From the NCBI GenBank assembly GCA_016933155.1, contig JAFGBM010000010.1, forward strand, positions 148,670 to 212,669: a stretch of DNA of 64,000 bases, written 5' to 3'. Numbering within the stretch: position 1 is the stretch's first letter; every line of letters begins with the position of its first letter. Shown piece by piece: positions 34,401-43,332 of the stretch. The notes beneath the pieces were generated by a model that saw nothing but the letters and a program-made list of their open reading frames with translations, did not search any database and had not been told where the DNA came from. A program made the position numbers and the translations under genes. Origin of the DNA: Demequinaceae bacterium (lineage in GTDB: Bacteria; Actinomycetota; Actinomycetes; Actinomycetales; Demequinaceae).

Positions 34401-35437
34401 TTCCCGAGGTCGTAACCATCCTTGCTCCACCACGTATCGCCCTCGAAGAGGAACCCCGTCTCCGTCGAGAGCCCCACATCAATGTGCGCGCCGAACCCAT
34501 CCGAATACAGGATCGCCACATCCGCATAGCCATTTCCATCGAAGTCACCCTCAACAGTGCGGTCCCCCACTCGTTCCACAAAGGGCGCAGGCTCTGGATT
34601 GACAACGTAATCGTCTACAAGGACCACCTGCCCAACCCCAGAATCGAACGAGAAATCAGCTTCGCGTGACAACCAGGTGTCCGCAAAGGCTTCATTGCCG
34701 GAGACACTCAGTCCAAGGAGATCGGCCCGCCCGTCGCCATTTACATCATGATCAGGATTGGCATGGATGATGTCCGCAGCCTGCGCATTCGTGGAGTGTG
34801 CCGGATCATCTCTGTATGGCTCGTAACTTGGCTGCCACCAGGATGTGCTCTTCGTACCGCCCGCATCGCTGAAGGAGAAATGTATATGCCTCTCATGGAG
34901 GCAATCAGTTCCAGGCGCATAGTGCTGAACACACCAACTCTCGTCATACTCGTTCAACTGCTCTGTACCCGCCGTCCAAATTTCGTCATTCCAGATGATC
35001 TGGTACACACCAAGACGCCGCAGTCGTTCATGAGTCGCACCTGTTGGACCGGTGTCCAACAACCAGTCGAAGATCTCTGCAACCATTGCACTGTCTTCGG
35101 CGGATGAGGCGACGGCTGGCCAGTCCAGGGCAAGCCCTCTCGGGTGGTAGCTGCTTGGTGTGGAGTCTCCCTCGCAGGACCTCCACTTGCTGTTTGCCTC
35201 ACCTCCATAGGAAGACTGCAAGATGTCTTCGAAAGCATCAATACCTGGCTGAGCGGCGGTCCTACATACACTCGCCGCAGCGGTCGGATACGCATCGACG
35301 ATGGGGACCCCCACGGCAAGAGCGTGGGGCGCCGCCACAACGCGGAGAACTAGGGCACCGACGAGTGCAAAGAGAGCTGCAAATGCTCCCGCCTGGGTGG
35401 ATGACCTCCGGCGCCGCACTAATGCGTTCCTGGACAT
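31427..35437 (-). CDS. Giant secreted LAS-type metallopeptidase fused to an FG-GAP/VCBS repeat propeller
   Basis: A 1336-residue exported protein. There is an Arg-rich signal peptide (residues ~1-42, hydrophobic ALFALVGALVLRVVA). A ~150-residue domain carries the zinc-site pattern HPRGLALDW (His98, Asp105) and ERHIHFSF (His184/His186), as in LAS peptidases of the VanY/ARB-07466 type. The remaining ~1100 residues are about 18 repeats, most ~55-65 residues long, around VAGDFNxDGxDDIATFYDYG. They carry Asp-rich calcium-binding loops and Trp-Trp motifs, as in FG-GAP/VCBS beta-propellers. The likely role is cell-wall or peptide processing with the repeats for binding (inference). Start at 35437 follows GAAGGAGAG. 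GC is visibly lower than in neighbours. Confidence 0.72.
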   Translation of the reverse strand: MSRNALVRRRRSSTQAGAFAALFALVGALVLRVVAAPHALAVGVPIVDAYPTAAASVCRTAAQPGIDAFEDILQSSYGGEANSKWRSCEGDSTPSSYHPRGLALDWPAVASSAEDSAMVAEIFDWLLDTGPTGATHERLRRLGVYQIIWNDEIWTAGTEQLNEYDESWCVQHYAPGTDCLHERHIHFSFSDAGGTKSTSWWQPSYEPYRDDPAHSTNAQAADIIHANPDHDVNGDGRADLLGLSVSGNEAFADTWLSREADFSFDSGVGQVVLVDDYVVNPEPAPFVERVGDRTVEGDFDGNGYADVAILYSDGFGAHIDVGLSTETGFLFEGDTWWSKDGYDLGNVADRIVAGRFNSDEKDDIAVIYSDGVNGSHFDVWLSNADGTGFTLQDGENENPVWGTLAPTYNLDSVDGRMVAGNFDGDPENLDDIATFYEYGDAGVFIHVWSSNGSSFVYDNSWWTVSSGYPGGSVADRMVAGDFNSDGRDDIATFYKYGSSARIHVWLSNGSSFPSLTSWWYASSGYDLNQVADRMVAGDFNEDGRDDIATFYDYGAGARIHVWQASTTGSSFAYQGSEGWWASDNYALENVDNRMVAGDFNNDGTHDFATFYADGNGAHINGWYHNGTGVEFDAADAVVTLSDDFISTPEPASFEERVEGRTVEGDFDGDGDADVAILYSDGSGAHIDVGLSSGSGFSPGVGSWWSDPGYIVENVADRVVAGDFNGDQKDDIAAFYRYSDVGAYVDVWLSTGEGFTFQSGYFDEPGSWWNEDNGYALDAVDGRMVAGDFNADGVDDIATFYDYGSGAQIHVWSSDGLSFDYKGSWWGVTSGYDVEKVANRMVAGDFNNDGRDDIATFYDYGDYPGYEDGDSRIHVWLASTTGTSFQFTGVDGWWASEGDYDLQYMADRVVTGDFNADGFDDIATLYDDETNPVRAHVWLSRHSRFDYAGSDGWWASEPDYALENVDDRMVAGDFDADGSDDFAVFYDDGDGVRIDRWSATPPGLEYQRADGWWYVENGYSSESVDGRTVTGDFDGDRKTDVATLYSDGSFTHIDVGLSTGSGISSGDGSWWSDPDYDLSNVDGRMVAGDFNNDGRDEIATLYDSGSGAQIHVWLASTTDSSFQFTGVGGWWAVSSGYDIEYVANRMVAGDFNADGFDDIATFYDYGDYEGFADGASRIHVWLSDEGTSFQFKGVGGWWNTSSGYDLGEVADRMVAGDFNADGQDDIATFYDYGGEARIHVWLSRGSSFYYTPTDSSGWWASEGGYTLENVDNRMIAGDFDNDGRHDIAALYDDGDGAHLDIWFSTGAGSTFLSPVTWWSVSSGYSAEAMGARFVASE
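31490..34690. repeat. Protein-coding repeats with a six-unit higher-order period
   Basis: Within the propeller gene, DNA units of about 165-200 bases repeat around 18 times. A variant unit reading VEGDFDG/VTGDFDG...LYSDG...HIDVGLS occurs as units 2, 8 and 14. The gene therefore contains about three larger blocks of six units, the last with five. Confidence 0.7.
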
Positions 35438-35754
35438 GCGCTCTCCTTCACCTTGAAGCATGATGCCCGAACGCTAGCAGCCGATAGGCAAAGTCTGCAT
35501 GCCGAACGGAAAAATCGCCAGCAATACTCCGGACAGTCCCGGCCAAACTCCCAGTCCGGGGCCGGAAATCCCTGCCACGAGCCTGCATGGCTTTGCCAGG
35601 CTCGACCGCCCTCGCCCGTGCTGTTCCCCCGACTGACCTGCCCCCATGTTTGTTACCTGGGTAACCTGCCCGATTTTCCCAGGACCACCGTTCTGGACTC
35701 AGAGTGATCAACTACATTGAGAATCGGCCAACTTCGATGAGAACCTATAAACCC
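35438..35754. other. 317-base intergenic region between dnaB and the propeller gene
   Basis: No convincing gene. It contains an inverted repeat GTTACC-TG-GGTAAC at 35652-35665, of operator size, and AT-richer sequence at 35690-35755. Nothing else was recognised. Confidence 0.4.
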
Positions 35755-37107
<1,353 letters not shown>

Positions 37108-37508
37108 CGTCTCTCCTCCAATATTCCAGGCGCAAGCCACGCCACTCCTACCGCTCCCTGCCAGGATCCCTCCACCGTCCGACATGCCAACGGCCCGGCA
37201 TTCGACGACGATGTCTGACAGGCGACGCTAGCCCGGTCGAGGGTCGAGCGCAAACACCCACCCGGGAGACGGTGTGGATGGTTGGGCCAGTTCCGTGGAC
37301 CGCCTGTGGGTAACCCCCCAAGGCTTCGCCCCAGCCTGTGGATACAGGTGTGAATCTCGGGGTTGCCACCCCCCCGATCAGCCATATACCAGGGAAAACA
37401 CCGCCGACACCCCTGGGGACAGCCCCTGGGGAAATACCCCCGGCGTGTCGCCCCGGCGTGTCGCAGATCACACCCGATCTCCGGGGTCGGATCCCGCGAA
37501 TCCCCCGC
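37108..37508. other. 401-base leader region between rplI and dnaB
   Basis: No gene seen. It holds three same-direction DnaA-box-like 9-mers spaced 32 bases apart (37273, 37305, 37337), the short palindrome CCTGTGGATACAGG (37335-37348), and GC-rich repeats of CCCCTGGGGA type (about 37408-37440). Confidence 0.6.
37273..37345 (+). promoter_or_regulatory. Three DnaA-box-like 9-mers at 32-base intervals upstream of dnaB
   Basis: TGTGGATGG at 37273-37281, TGTGGGTAA at 37305-37313 and TGTGGATAC at 37337-37345. All point the same way and start exactly 32 bases apart (three helical turns). Compared with TGTGGATAA they have two, one and one mismatches. An additional CGTGGACCG is at 37294-37302. Confidence 0.4.
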
Positions 37509-37955
37509 CTATTCGGCCGAAATCACCGTCACGGTCACGGTCGCACTGACCCCGTCGTGCAGGCCGACCTCGACCTCATGGTCACCCAGGTCCTTGATGG
37601 GGCGGGCCAGGTGGATGCGACGCTTGTCCACAACGGCCCGGTCCCCGATCGCCTTGGCGATGTCGGCCGTCGTCACGGCGCCGAAGAGACGCCCCGATTC
37701 CCCGGCCTTTGCGACGACGATGACGGGGGCCGACTGGAGCGCATCCCGGGCGGCCTGAGCCTCCTCGACGCTCTCGAGCGCCTTGGCGCGTCGGGCCTTC
37801 CTCATCGCCTCGATCTGCTTCTCCGCGCCGCCGGACCACGCCGTCGCCAGCTTCCGCGGCATGAGGAAGTTCCGGGCGTACCCGTCCTTCACCTCGACCA
37901 CGTCGCCCGCGACGCCCAGCCCGGACACCTCATGCGTCAGGATCACCTTTGCCAT
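37509..37955 (-). CDS. rplI: 50S ribosomal protein L9
   Basis: A 148-residue protein with the L9 N-terminal signature VILTHEVSGLGVAGDVVEVKDGYARNFLMPRKLA, a long central helix, and a C-terminal RNA-binding domain. It binds 23S rRNA at the base of the L1 stalk. It follows rpsR with an 8-base gap, in the usual rpsF-ssb-rpsR-rplI operon. RBS GGTAGGGGG precedes the ATG. Confidence 0.97.
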   Translation of the reverse strand: MAKVILTHEVSGLGVAGDVVEVKDGYARNFLMPRKLATAWSGGAEKQIEAMRKARRAKALESVEEAQAARDALQSAPVIVVAKAGESGRLFGAVTTADIAKAIGDRAVVDKRRIHLARPIKDLGDHEVEVGLHDGVSATVTVTVISAE

Positions 37956-37963
37956 GATTCCCC

Positions 37964-38230
37964 CTACCGGCCGGAACCGGCGTAGGGGAGCAGGGCCATC
38001 TCCCGCGCGACCTTGACGGCGCGGGCGATCTGACGCTGCTCCTGGACGGTCACACCCGTGACCCGGCGGGAACGGATCTTCCCCCGGTCCGAGATGAACT
38101 TCCGGAGCAGCGCGGTGTCCTTGTAGTCGATGACGACGTTCTTGGCCCCCAGAAGCGGGTTGATCTTCTTCCGCGGCTTGCGGGCGTCCTTCTTGTCGTT
38201 CCTGTCTCTGTCTCTGTCTCTATCTCCCAC
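37964..38230 (-). CDS. rpsR: 30S ribosomal protein S18
   Basis: An 88-residue S18 with the core [61 protein letters not shown]18 pairs with S6 on the 30S platform. The N-terminus is an unusual run of Asp-Arg dipeptides ([12 protein letters not shown]) encoded by a GACAGA hexamer repeat. The protein lacks the zinc-binding CxxC cysteines found in some S18 paralogs, so it is the C-minus form. It sits between ssb and rplI. Confidence 0.96.
   Translation of the reverse strand: MGDRDRDRDRNDKKDARKPRKKINPLLGAKNVVIDYKDTALLRKFISDRGKIRSRRVTGVTVQEQRQIARAVKVAREMALLPYAGSGR
38203..38227. repeat. Hexanucleotide tandem repeat (TGTCTC) in the 5' end of rpsR
   Basis: Four near-perfect copies of a six-base unit, the last with one change (TATCTC). 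They code for Asp-Arg repeats right after the start of S18. Such a microsatellite keeps the reading frame when it gains or loses units. Confidence 0.7.
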
Positions 38231-38260
38231 GATCTCTCTCCTCTTACTCAGACGTATGTG

Positions 38261-38710
38261 TTAGAACGGCGGTTCGTCGCTCATGGGGGCCGTGGCCCAC
38301 GGGTCGTTGTCCGATCCGCCCGCGGGGGCGCCGCCCCCACCGCCGGACCGCGAAGTCTTCGTAACCTTGGCCGTGGCATACCGGAGCGAGGGCCCGATCT
38401 CGTCGACCTGGATCTCGTTGACCGTCCGCTTCTCTCCGTTGGACTCCCACGAGCGCGCCACGAGCCGCCCGACGACGACGACCCGCATGCCCTTCGTCAG
38501 CGACTCGGCCACGTTCTCCGCCGCCTCGCGCCAGAGCGAGCAACGGAGGAACAGGGCCTCCCCGTCCTTCCATTCGTTCGTGTTGCGGTCGAAGGATCGC
38601 GGGGTCGAGGCGACGGTGAAGTTCACGACCGCCGCCCCGGACTGGATGAACTTGAGTTCCGGATCGCCGGTGAGGTTCCCGACGATGGTGATCTGGGTGT
38701 CCCCTGCCAT
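38261..38710 (-). CDS. ssb: Single-stranded DNA-binding protein
   Basis: A 149-residue SSB. The OB fold starts [37 protein letters not shown], followed by [28 protein letters not shown] and the C-terminal acidic tip [12 protein letters not shown]. That tip binds partner proteins. The linker is short and Gly-rich. The start is taken at the second of two tandem ATGs, which is better spaced from the AGGAGG site; the first would be 38713. It is part of the rpsF-ssb-rpsR-rplI operon. Confidence 0.95.
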   Translation of the reverse strand: MAGDTQITIVGNLTGDPELKFIQSGAAVVNFTVASTPRSFDRNTNEWKDGEALFLRCSLWREAAENVAESLTKGMRVVVVGRLVARSWESNGEKRTVNEIQVDEIGPSLRYATAKVTKTSRSGGGGGAPAGGSDNDPWATAPMSDEPPF

Positions 38711-38719
38711 CATTCCCTC

Positions 38720-39016
38720 CTAGTCGGCGTCGAGCCGAAGAAGCTTGGTTCTGAGGATGGACTCGTTGAGGCCGAGCTGCCGGTCGAGTTCCTTGGCCGT
38801 GGTGGTTTCCGCGGTGAAGTTGACGACGGCGTAGATCCCGTCGGTGCGCTTCTTGATCGGATAGGCGAGGCGACGGCGGCCCCAGATGTCGACCTTATCG
38901 ACGGTGCCCTTCTCGTTCTTGACCACGGCGAGGTATTGATCGAGCGACGGGCCGACCGTCTTCTCGTCAACCTCCGGGTCGAGGATGATCATCATTTCGT
39001 ACGGACGCAACTGCAA
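38720..39016 (-). CDS. rpsF: 30S ribosomal protein S6
   Basis: A 98-residue S6 with [18 protein letters not shown] at the start and the conserved [23 protein letters not shown] centre. It binds S18 on the 30S platform. The start codon is TTG at 39016, with GGAGGT close upstream. First gene of the ribosomal/ssb operon. A GC-rich hairpin (39040-39058) lies in its leader. Confidence 0.95.
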   Translation of the reverse strand: MQLRPYEMMIILDPEVDEKTVGPSLDQYLAVVKNEKGTVDKVDIWGRRRLAYPIKKRTDGIYAVVNFTAETTTAKELDRQLGLNESILRTKLLRLDAD

Positions 39017-39039
39017 CCCACCTCCTCTGGACTATGGCG

Positions 39040-39058
39040 GCCGCGGTCTTTCCGCGGC
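39040..39058 (-). promoter_or_regulatory. Hairpin in the rpsF leader
   Basis: GCCGCGG and CCGCGGC pair perfectly around a five-base loop, 24 bases upstream of the rpsF start. It may be the terminator of the upstream PBP transcript or part of a ribosomal-protein leader. The S6:S18 leader motif could not be confirmed by eye. Confidence 0.35.
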
Positions 39059-39149
39059 AGGAGGGTCATATGTACTGGTGGCGCCCCATCGTGAGGCACG
39101 CGCACAAGGGTACAGCCCCGCGCCCCTCCTGGAAAACCCTTGCCGCCGT

Positions 39150-41417
39150 TTACGGGCTGGCGACCGGGGTGACGACGGGCGACGGGGTGACGACGGGCGA
39201 CGGGCTGGGGCTCGGGCTCGGGCTCGGGCTGGGGCTCGGGCTCGGGCTGGGGCTCGGGCTCGGGCTGGGCGACGGGCTGGGGATGATCGCCTCGCCGATG
39301 TAGCTCCTCGAGGGGAACTGCTCGACCGGGAGGCCCGCGAGGGCGGACTCCATCATGGTGGTCCACACCCGGACGGGAATGGAGCCGCCGGTGATCTGCC
39401 TGAATCCCCCGAAGGGGGTGATCTCCTCGACCGATCCGTCCTCACCCACCTGGTACAGGGCGACGACCCCGACGATCTGGGGTGTGTACCCGATGAACCA
39501 GGCGGACTTGTTGTCCGTCGACGTCCCCGTCTTCCCGGCGATCGGGCGCCCCAGGTTGTTGGCGTACTTCCCGGACCCGTAGGCGACGACCTTGGTCAGA
39601 GCGAAATCCACCTCGGCGATGACCGAGGGATTGAAGGCGAACCTGCTGTCGACGACGTGGGAGAAGGCGACCGTGCCATCCGGTCCGAGGACCTCGGACA
39701 CGAGGAACGGCTCGTGATAGACGCCCCCGGACGCGAACGTCGCATACGCTGCGGCCATGTCGATGGGATGGGGCGAGGCCGTGCCCAAGACGTTCGCGGG
39801 ATTGCTCTCGAGTCCGGCCGTGTCCTCTGGGAGCCCTGCCCTCTTCGCCACGTCGACGACGTTCACCGGCCCGACATCCCGCGCCACCTGGACGTAGACC
39901 GTGTTGACCGAGTTCGCGGTCGCCTCGATGAGGTCGATCTGGCCGAAACTCTGGTTCGCGAAGTTCCTGACCGGTCGGGTGAACCCCTCGATCTCCTGGG
40001 GCGAGTCTCCGTTGTACTCCGACTCCAGAGCCATCCCCGCCTCGAGGGCCGCCACGAGGGCGAAGGGCTTGAACGTCGAGCCCGCCTGGGCGATGTCCTG
40101 GGTGACGGCGTTCCGCTGCCGGACGAGATAGTCGGCCCCCCCATACATGGAGGTGATCGCACCGGTGGCGGGGTTGACGGTCACGACCGCGACCTGCAGG
40201 TTGGGGCTGTGGTCCGTGGCCATCGAAGCGACGGCCCGTTCGGCCGCGTCCTGGGTGGGGGCGTCGATGGTTGTGACGATCGAGTAGCCGCCCGTCTCGA
40301 TGGCTTCCTCGGTGAGGCCGAACTCCTCGATGACCTCGTCCATGGCGGCCCGGAGGATGTATCCGTCCGTCCCCGCGAAGACGTCGTCGTTCTTGTACTC
40401 GATGGGCTCCGGGAAGTCGAGCCTGAGGCGGTCGGCGGCGTCGAGATACCCGAGGGAAACCATCCCGTCGAGCACGTAGTTCCAGCGGAACTCTGCCTGA
40501 TCGTGATTATTGCGGGGATCCCAGGCGCTCGGGGCGGGCAGAATCCCCGCGAGCAGGGCCGCCTCCGAGACCGTGAGTTCGGAGGCCTCCTTGCCGTAGT
40601 ACTCGCGTGCGGCCGCCTGGATCCCGTATGCGCCCCGCCCGAAGTAGACGGTGTTGAGGTAGTTCTCGAGGATCTCGTCCTTGTCCTGCTCCTTGTCGAT
40701 CTTGAGGGCAAGCAAGGCCTCGTTCCATTTGCCGATGAGGTCGGTCGTGGTCTCGCCCACGTAGTACCTCTCGACGTACTGCTGGGTGATGGTCGAGCCC
40801 CCCTGCTTATGCCCCGTGAAGACGGTCTTGATCATCGCCCGCACCATTCCGGCGAAGTCCACTCCGGGGTTGGTGTAGAAGGTCCGATCCTCGGCCGCGA
40901 CCAACGCCTGCCCCACCCAGGGATCGAGGGTTTCGATGTCGACAATCTCCCTGTTCGCCACCCCCAGTCGACCGATGACGGTCACTCCGTCGGAGTAGTA
41001 GAAGGTCGAGGATTGCGCCTGGGCGAAGTCGTCGGGCGCGGGAATCTCCAGACGCGAGTAGACGATGATCGAACCCAGGAAACCAATGGTCGTCAGGGTG
41101 AGGATGACGAGGGTCCCCCAGAAGCCGATCCTCCTGAGCCACCTCACCCAGGTCGGCCGAGGGGGCTTGGGCGGCTTCCCGACCTTGGTCTGCCGGGTGA
41201 CCGACGTTCGGGTGGCCGACGTTCGTGTGGACGATGCGCCGGTCGCCGTCGGACGTGTGGACGATGGGCCTGGACCCGTCTGACCCGTGCCGGCCTGGCC
41301 CGTACGCTTCGGCGGAATCGATGCCGGGCGTCGATTGCTCACCGGGTGATCCTTGCTGAACCGGTTGTCACCCGATGCCGTGCCCCCCGACTTCCCGGGC
41401 GGTCGTTTGTCGTCCAC
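39150..41417 (-). CDS. Class A penicillin-binding protein (PBP1a-type glycosyltransferase/transpeptidase)
   Basis: A 755-residue bifunctional murein synthase. A Thr/Arg/Pro-rich cytoplasmic region (~1-85) precedes one transmembrane helix (IGFWGTLVILTLTTIGFLGSIIV). The glycosyltransferase domain has ALVAAEDRTFYTNPG (catalytic Glu) and GGSTITQQYVERYY. The transpeptidase domain has the SxxK serine in GSTFKPFAL, SxN in TANSVNTVYVQVA, and KTG in AGKTGTSTDNKSAWFIGYTP. The C-terminal tail is Ser-Pro repeats. It polymerises and cross-links peptidoglycan. The GTG start at 41417 lies six bases after TAGACT, so the mRNA is probably leaderless. Position next to padR and rpsF matches ponA in Mycobacterium. 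Confidence 0.94.
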   Translation of the reverse strand: MDDKRPPGKSGGTASGDNRFSKDHPVSNRRPASIPPKRTGQAGTGQTGPGPSSTRPTATGASSTRTSATRTSVTRQTKVGKPPKPPRPTWVRWLRRIGFWGTLVILTLTTIGFLGSIIVYSRLEIPAPDDFAQAQSSTFYYSDGVTVIGRLGVANREIVDIETLDPWVGQALVAAEDRTFYTNPGVDFAGMVRAMIKTVFTGHKQGGSTITQQYVERYYVGETTTDLIGKWNEALLALKIDKEQDKDEILENYLNTVYFGRGAYGIQAAAREYYGKEASELTVSEAALLAGILPAPSAWDPRNNHDQAEFRWNYVLDGMVSLGYLDAADRLRLDFPEPIEYKNDDVFAGTDGYILRAAMDEVIEEFGLTEEAIETGGYSIVTTIDAPTQDAAERAVASMATDHSPNLQVAVVTVNPATGAITSMYGGADYLVRQRNAVTQDIAQAGSTFKPFALVAALEAGMALESEYNGDSPQEIEGFTRPVRNFANQSFGQIDLIEATANSVNTVYVQVARDVGPVNVVDVAKRAGLPEDTAGLESNPANVLGTASPHPIDMAAAYATFASGGVYHEPFLVSEVLGPDGTVAFSHVVDSRFAFNPSVIAEVDFALTKVVAYGSGKYANNLGRPIAGKTGTSTDNKSAWFIGYTPQIVGVVALYQVGEDGSVEEITPFGGFRQITGGSIPVRVWTTMMESALAGLPVEQFPSRSYIGEAIIPSPSPSPSPSPSPSPSPSPSPSPSPSPSPVVTPSPVVTPVASP
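39201..39280. repeat. CTCGGG/CTGGGG hexamer repeat encoding a Ser-Pro tail
   Basis: About 13 hexamer units code for the (SP)n C-terminus of the PBP. A low-complexity repeat of this kind is prone to length change but stays in frame. Confidence 0.8.
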
Positions 41418-41423
41418 GTCTGG

Positions 41424-41429
41424 AGTCTA
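41424..41429 (-). promoter_or_regulatory. -10 hexamer TAGACT of a leaderless promoter (PBP)
   Basis: TAGACT on the minus strand is followed by CCAGAC and then the GTG start at 41417. There is no room for a ribosome site. Confidence 0.5.
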
Positions 41430-41487
41430 AGCCGTGGCTTGTCTCCCCGCCCCCTGGCGCGCTTCGGGTCGCTCCCGGGATCCCGAA

Positions 41488-41527
41488 TTGACACTCGCGA
41501 TGTATCGCGCCGATACAACGTTATGCT
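41488..41527 (+). promoter_or_regulatory. padR promoter region with 17-bp inverted repeat
   Basis: TGTATCG-CGC-CGATACA (41501-41517) is a perfect inverted repeat of the ATGTA...TACA type bound by PadR proteins. A TTGACA hexamer lies at 41488-41493 and a TATGCT -10 at 41522-41527. The operator would cover the -35 side of that -10. This suggests PadR autorepression. Confidence 0.5.
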
Positions 41528-41584
41528 ACCGTGACCTTTCGTGACACGTAGGTGTCGCCTTGGACACGGGTGAAGGGAGGCGAG

Positions 41585-42151
41585 ATGCCCCATTCGGACG
41601 TCCTGACGTTCGCGATTCTAGGCATCCTCGAACGCTCCCCTCTTCACGGGTATCAGATCCGCAAGCGCCTGGGAACGGAACTGGGTCCCTTCAGGGCCCT
41701 GAGCTACGGCTCGCTATACCCGGCGCTCAAACGCATGATGACTGCGGGGCTGATCGGCATGGATGCCGACGACCTCAAGGTCAAGGGATCCCGTCGATCC
41801 AAGATCGCATACCGCCTGACCGATACCGGGCGGAACCGACTCGAGCAGGAGTTGGCCAACGCCGGAGCTTCGTCCTGGGAGGATGGCACGTTCGACGTGC
41901 GCTTCTCGATGTTCGACAGGACGGACCCGGAGACACGCCTTCGCATCCTCGAGGGACGTCGGACCCGACTCGCCGAACGACTGGAGGAGGCGGGAGCCGC
42001 CCTCCGTCGCGTCCGCGACCGGCACGACGCCTACACGGCAGAGCTTCAACGTCACGGCCTGGAAACCGTTGAGCGTGAGGTCGAATGGCTGGACCGATTG
42101 ATTGAGGAAGAACGATCCGCCCTTGGCGGGACGGAAACGAATTCCGCCTAG
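41585..42151 (+). CDS. PadR-family transcriptional regulator
   Basis: A 188-residue PadR-type winged-helix regulator. It has [21 protein letters not shown] at the start, [22 protein letters not shown] as recognition helix, and a C-terminal dimerisation region of helices ([30 protein letters not shown]). The Mycobacterium homologue sits in the same place next to ino1. The start at 41585 is chosen because GAAGGGAGG precedes it; an in-frame start at 41552 would add 11 residues. It is 26 bases upstream of ino1 on the same strand, so the two are probably co-transcribed. Confidence 0.9.
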   Translation: MPHSDVLTFAILGILERSPLHGYQIRKRLGTELGPFRALSYGSLYPALKRMMTAGLIGMDADDLKVKGSRRSKIAYRLTDTGRNRLEQELANAGASSWEDGTFDVRFSMFDRTDPETRLRILEGRRTRLAERLEEAGAALRRVRDRHDAYTAELQRHGLETVEREVEWLDRLIEEERSALGGTETNSA

Positions 42152-42177
42152 GCGGACGACCAAGTAAGGGGAAAGCA

Positions 42178-43272
42178 ATGGCAAAGTTGCGCGTGGCCAT
42201 CGTGGGCGTCGGCAACTGTGCGACGTCGCTCATTCAGGGCGTCGAGTACTACAAGGACGCAAAACCGGACGACAAGGTGCCGGGCCTGATGCACGTCCAA
42301 TTCGGCGACTACCACATCAGCGACATCGAGTTCGTGGCGGCCTTCGACGTGGACAAGAAGAAGGTCGGGCTCGAGTTGGTGGAGGCGACCAAGGCGTCGG
42401 AGAACAACACCATCAAGATCTGTGACGTGCCGAAGACGAACATCACCGTTCAGCGCGGACACACGCTCGACGGCCTCGGGAAGTACTACCTCGAGACCAT
42501 CGACGAGTCCGATCACGCTCCCGTCGACATCGTCCAGGTCCTCAAGGACACCGAGGCCGACGTCCTCGTCTCCTACCTTCCGGTGGGTTCCGAGGAAGCG
42601 GACAAGTTCTACGCCCAGTGCGCGATCGACGCCAAGGTGGCGTTCGTGAACGCCCTCCCGGTGTTCATCGCCTCTGACCCCGTGTGGGCGAAGAAGTTCG
42701 AGGACGCGGGCGTGCCGGTTTTAGGCGACGACATCAAGTCCCAGGTGGGGGCGACCATCACGCACCGCGTACTGGCCCGTCTCTTCGAGGACCGCGGAGT
42801 CATCCTGGACCGCACCTATCAGTTGAACGTCGGCGGGAACATGGACTTCAAGAACATGCTTGAGCGGGAACGCCTCGAGTCGAAGAAGATCTCGAAGACC
42901 CAGTCCGTGACGTCCAACCTGACCGACGGCCCGCTCGCCGGGAAGAAGTCCGACCGGAACGTCCACATCGGCCCGTCCGACTACGTGGCCTGGCTCGACG
43001 ACCGCAAGTGGGCCTACGTGCGCCTCGAAGGTCGGGCGTTCGGCGAGGTGCCCCTCAACCTGGAGTACAAGCTCGAGGTGTGGGACTCCCCGAACTCGGC
43101 CGGTATCATCATCGACGCGATCCGGGCGGCGAAGATCGCCAAGGACCGCGGCGTCGGCGGGGCCATCACGTCGGCCTCGACGTACTTCATGAAGTCGCCG
43201 CCGATCCAGACGGAGGACACCAAGGGCCGAGCCCTGATGGAAGCCTTCATCAGGGGCGAGATCGAGCGCTAG
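42178..43272 (+). CDS. ino1: Inositol-3-phosphate synthase (actinobacterial type)
   Basis: A 364-residue NAD-dependent synthase that turns glucose 6-phosphate into myo-inositol 3-phosphate, the precursor of phosphatidylinositol and mycothiol. The Rossmann motif [19 protein letters not shown] is at the N-terminus. [28 protein letters not shown] and the C-terminal [18 protein letters not shown] match the bacterial Ino1 core. RBS AAGGGGAAAGCA precedes the ATG. It follows padR directly. Length is normal for the short bacterial form. Confidence 0.95.
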   Translation: MAKLRVAIVGVGNCATSLIQGVEYYKDAKPDDKVPGLMHVQFGDYHISDIEFVAAFDVDKKKVGLELVEATKASENNTIKICDVPKTNITVQRGHTLDGLGKYYLETIDESDHAPVDIVQVLKDTEADVLVSYLPVGSEEADKFYAQCAIDAKVAFVNALPVFIASDPVWAKKFEDAGVPVLGDDIKSQVGATITHRVLARLFEDRGVILDRTYQLNVGGNMDFKNMLERERLESKKISKTQSVTSNLTDGPLAGKKSDRNVHIGPSDYVAWLDDRKWAYVRLEGRAFGEVPLNLEYKLEVWDSPNSAGIIIDAIRAAKIAKDRGVGGAITSASTYFMKSPPIQTEDTKGRALMEAFIRGEIER

Positions 43273-43287
43273 CCGCTCACGCTTCAA

Positions 43288-43326
43288 GCGAAGGAGGCCG
43301 GGTCCTGAAAGGGGCCCGGCCTTCGC
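43288..43326. terminator. Bidirectional hairpin between ino1 and the LysE gene
   Basis: GCGAAGG-(AGG)-CCGGG pairs with CCCGG-CCTTCGC across a short A-rich loop. It is about 12 bp with a three-base bulge and lies between two convergent genes with stops at 43272 and 43333. Confidence 0.6.
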
Positions 43327-43332
43327 TTCGAT

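Noticed and set aside
31490..34690. Regular repeats as a possible CRISPR or phage tail array
   Set aside because: The repeats are in frame and code for FG-GAP/VCBS motifs in one long protein; no spacers.
37335..37348. Palindrome CCTGTGGATACAGG as a regulator site
   Set aside because: Short palindrome with no other copy seen nearby; it is covered by the DnaA-box observation instead.
39201..39280. Short regular repeats as a possible CRISPR
   Set aside because: Hexamer units without spacers that encode Ser-Pro repeats at the PBP C-terminus; no cas genes.
38985..41534. 849-residue open frame antisense to the PBP gene
   Set aside because: The opposite strand carries a complete PBP with all catalytic motifs; this frame has none.
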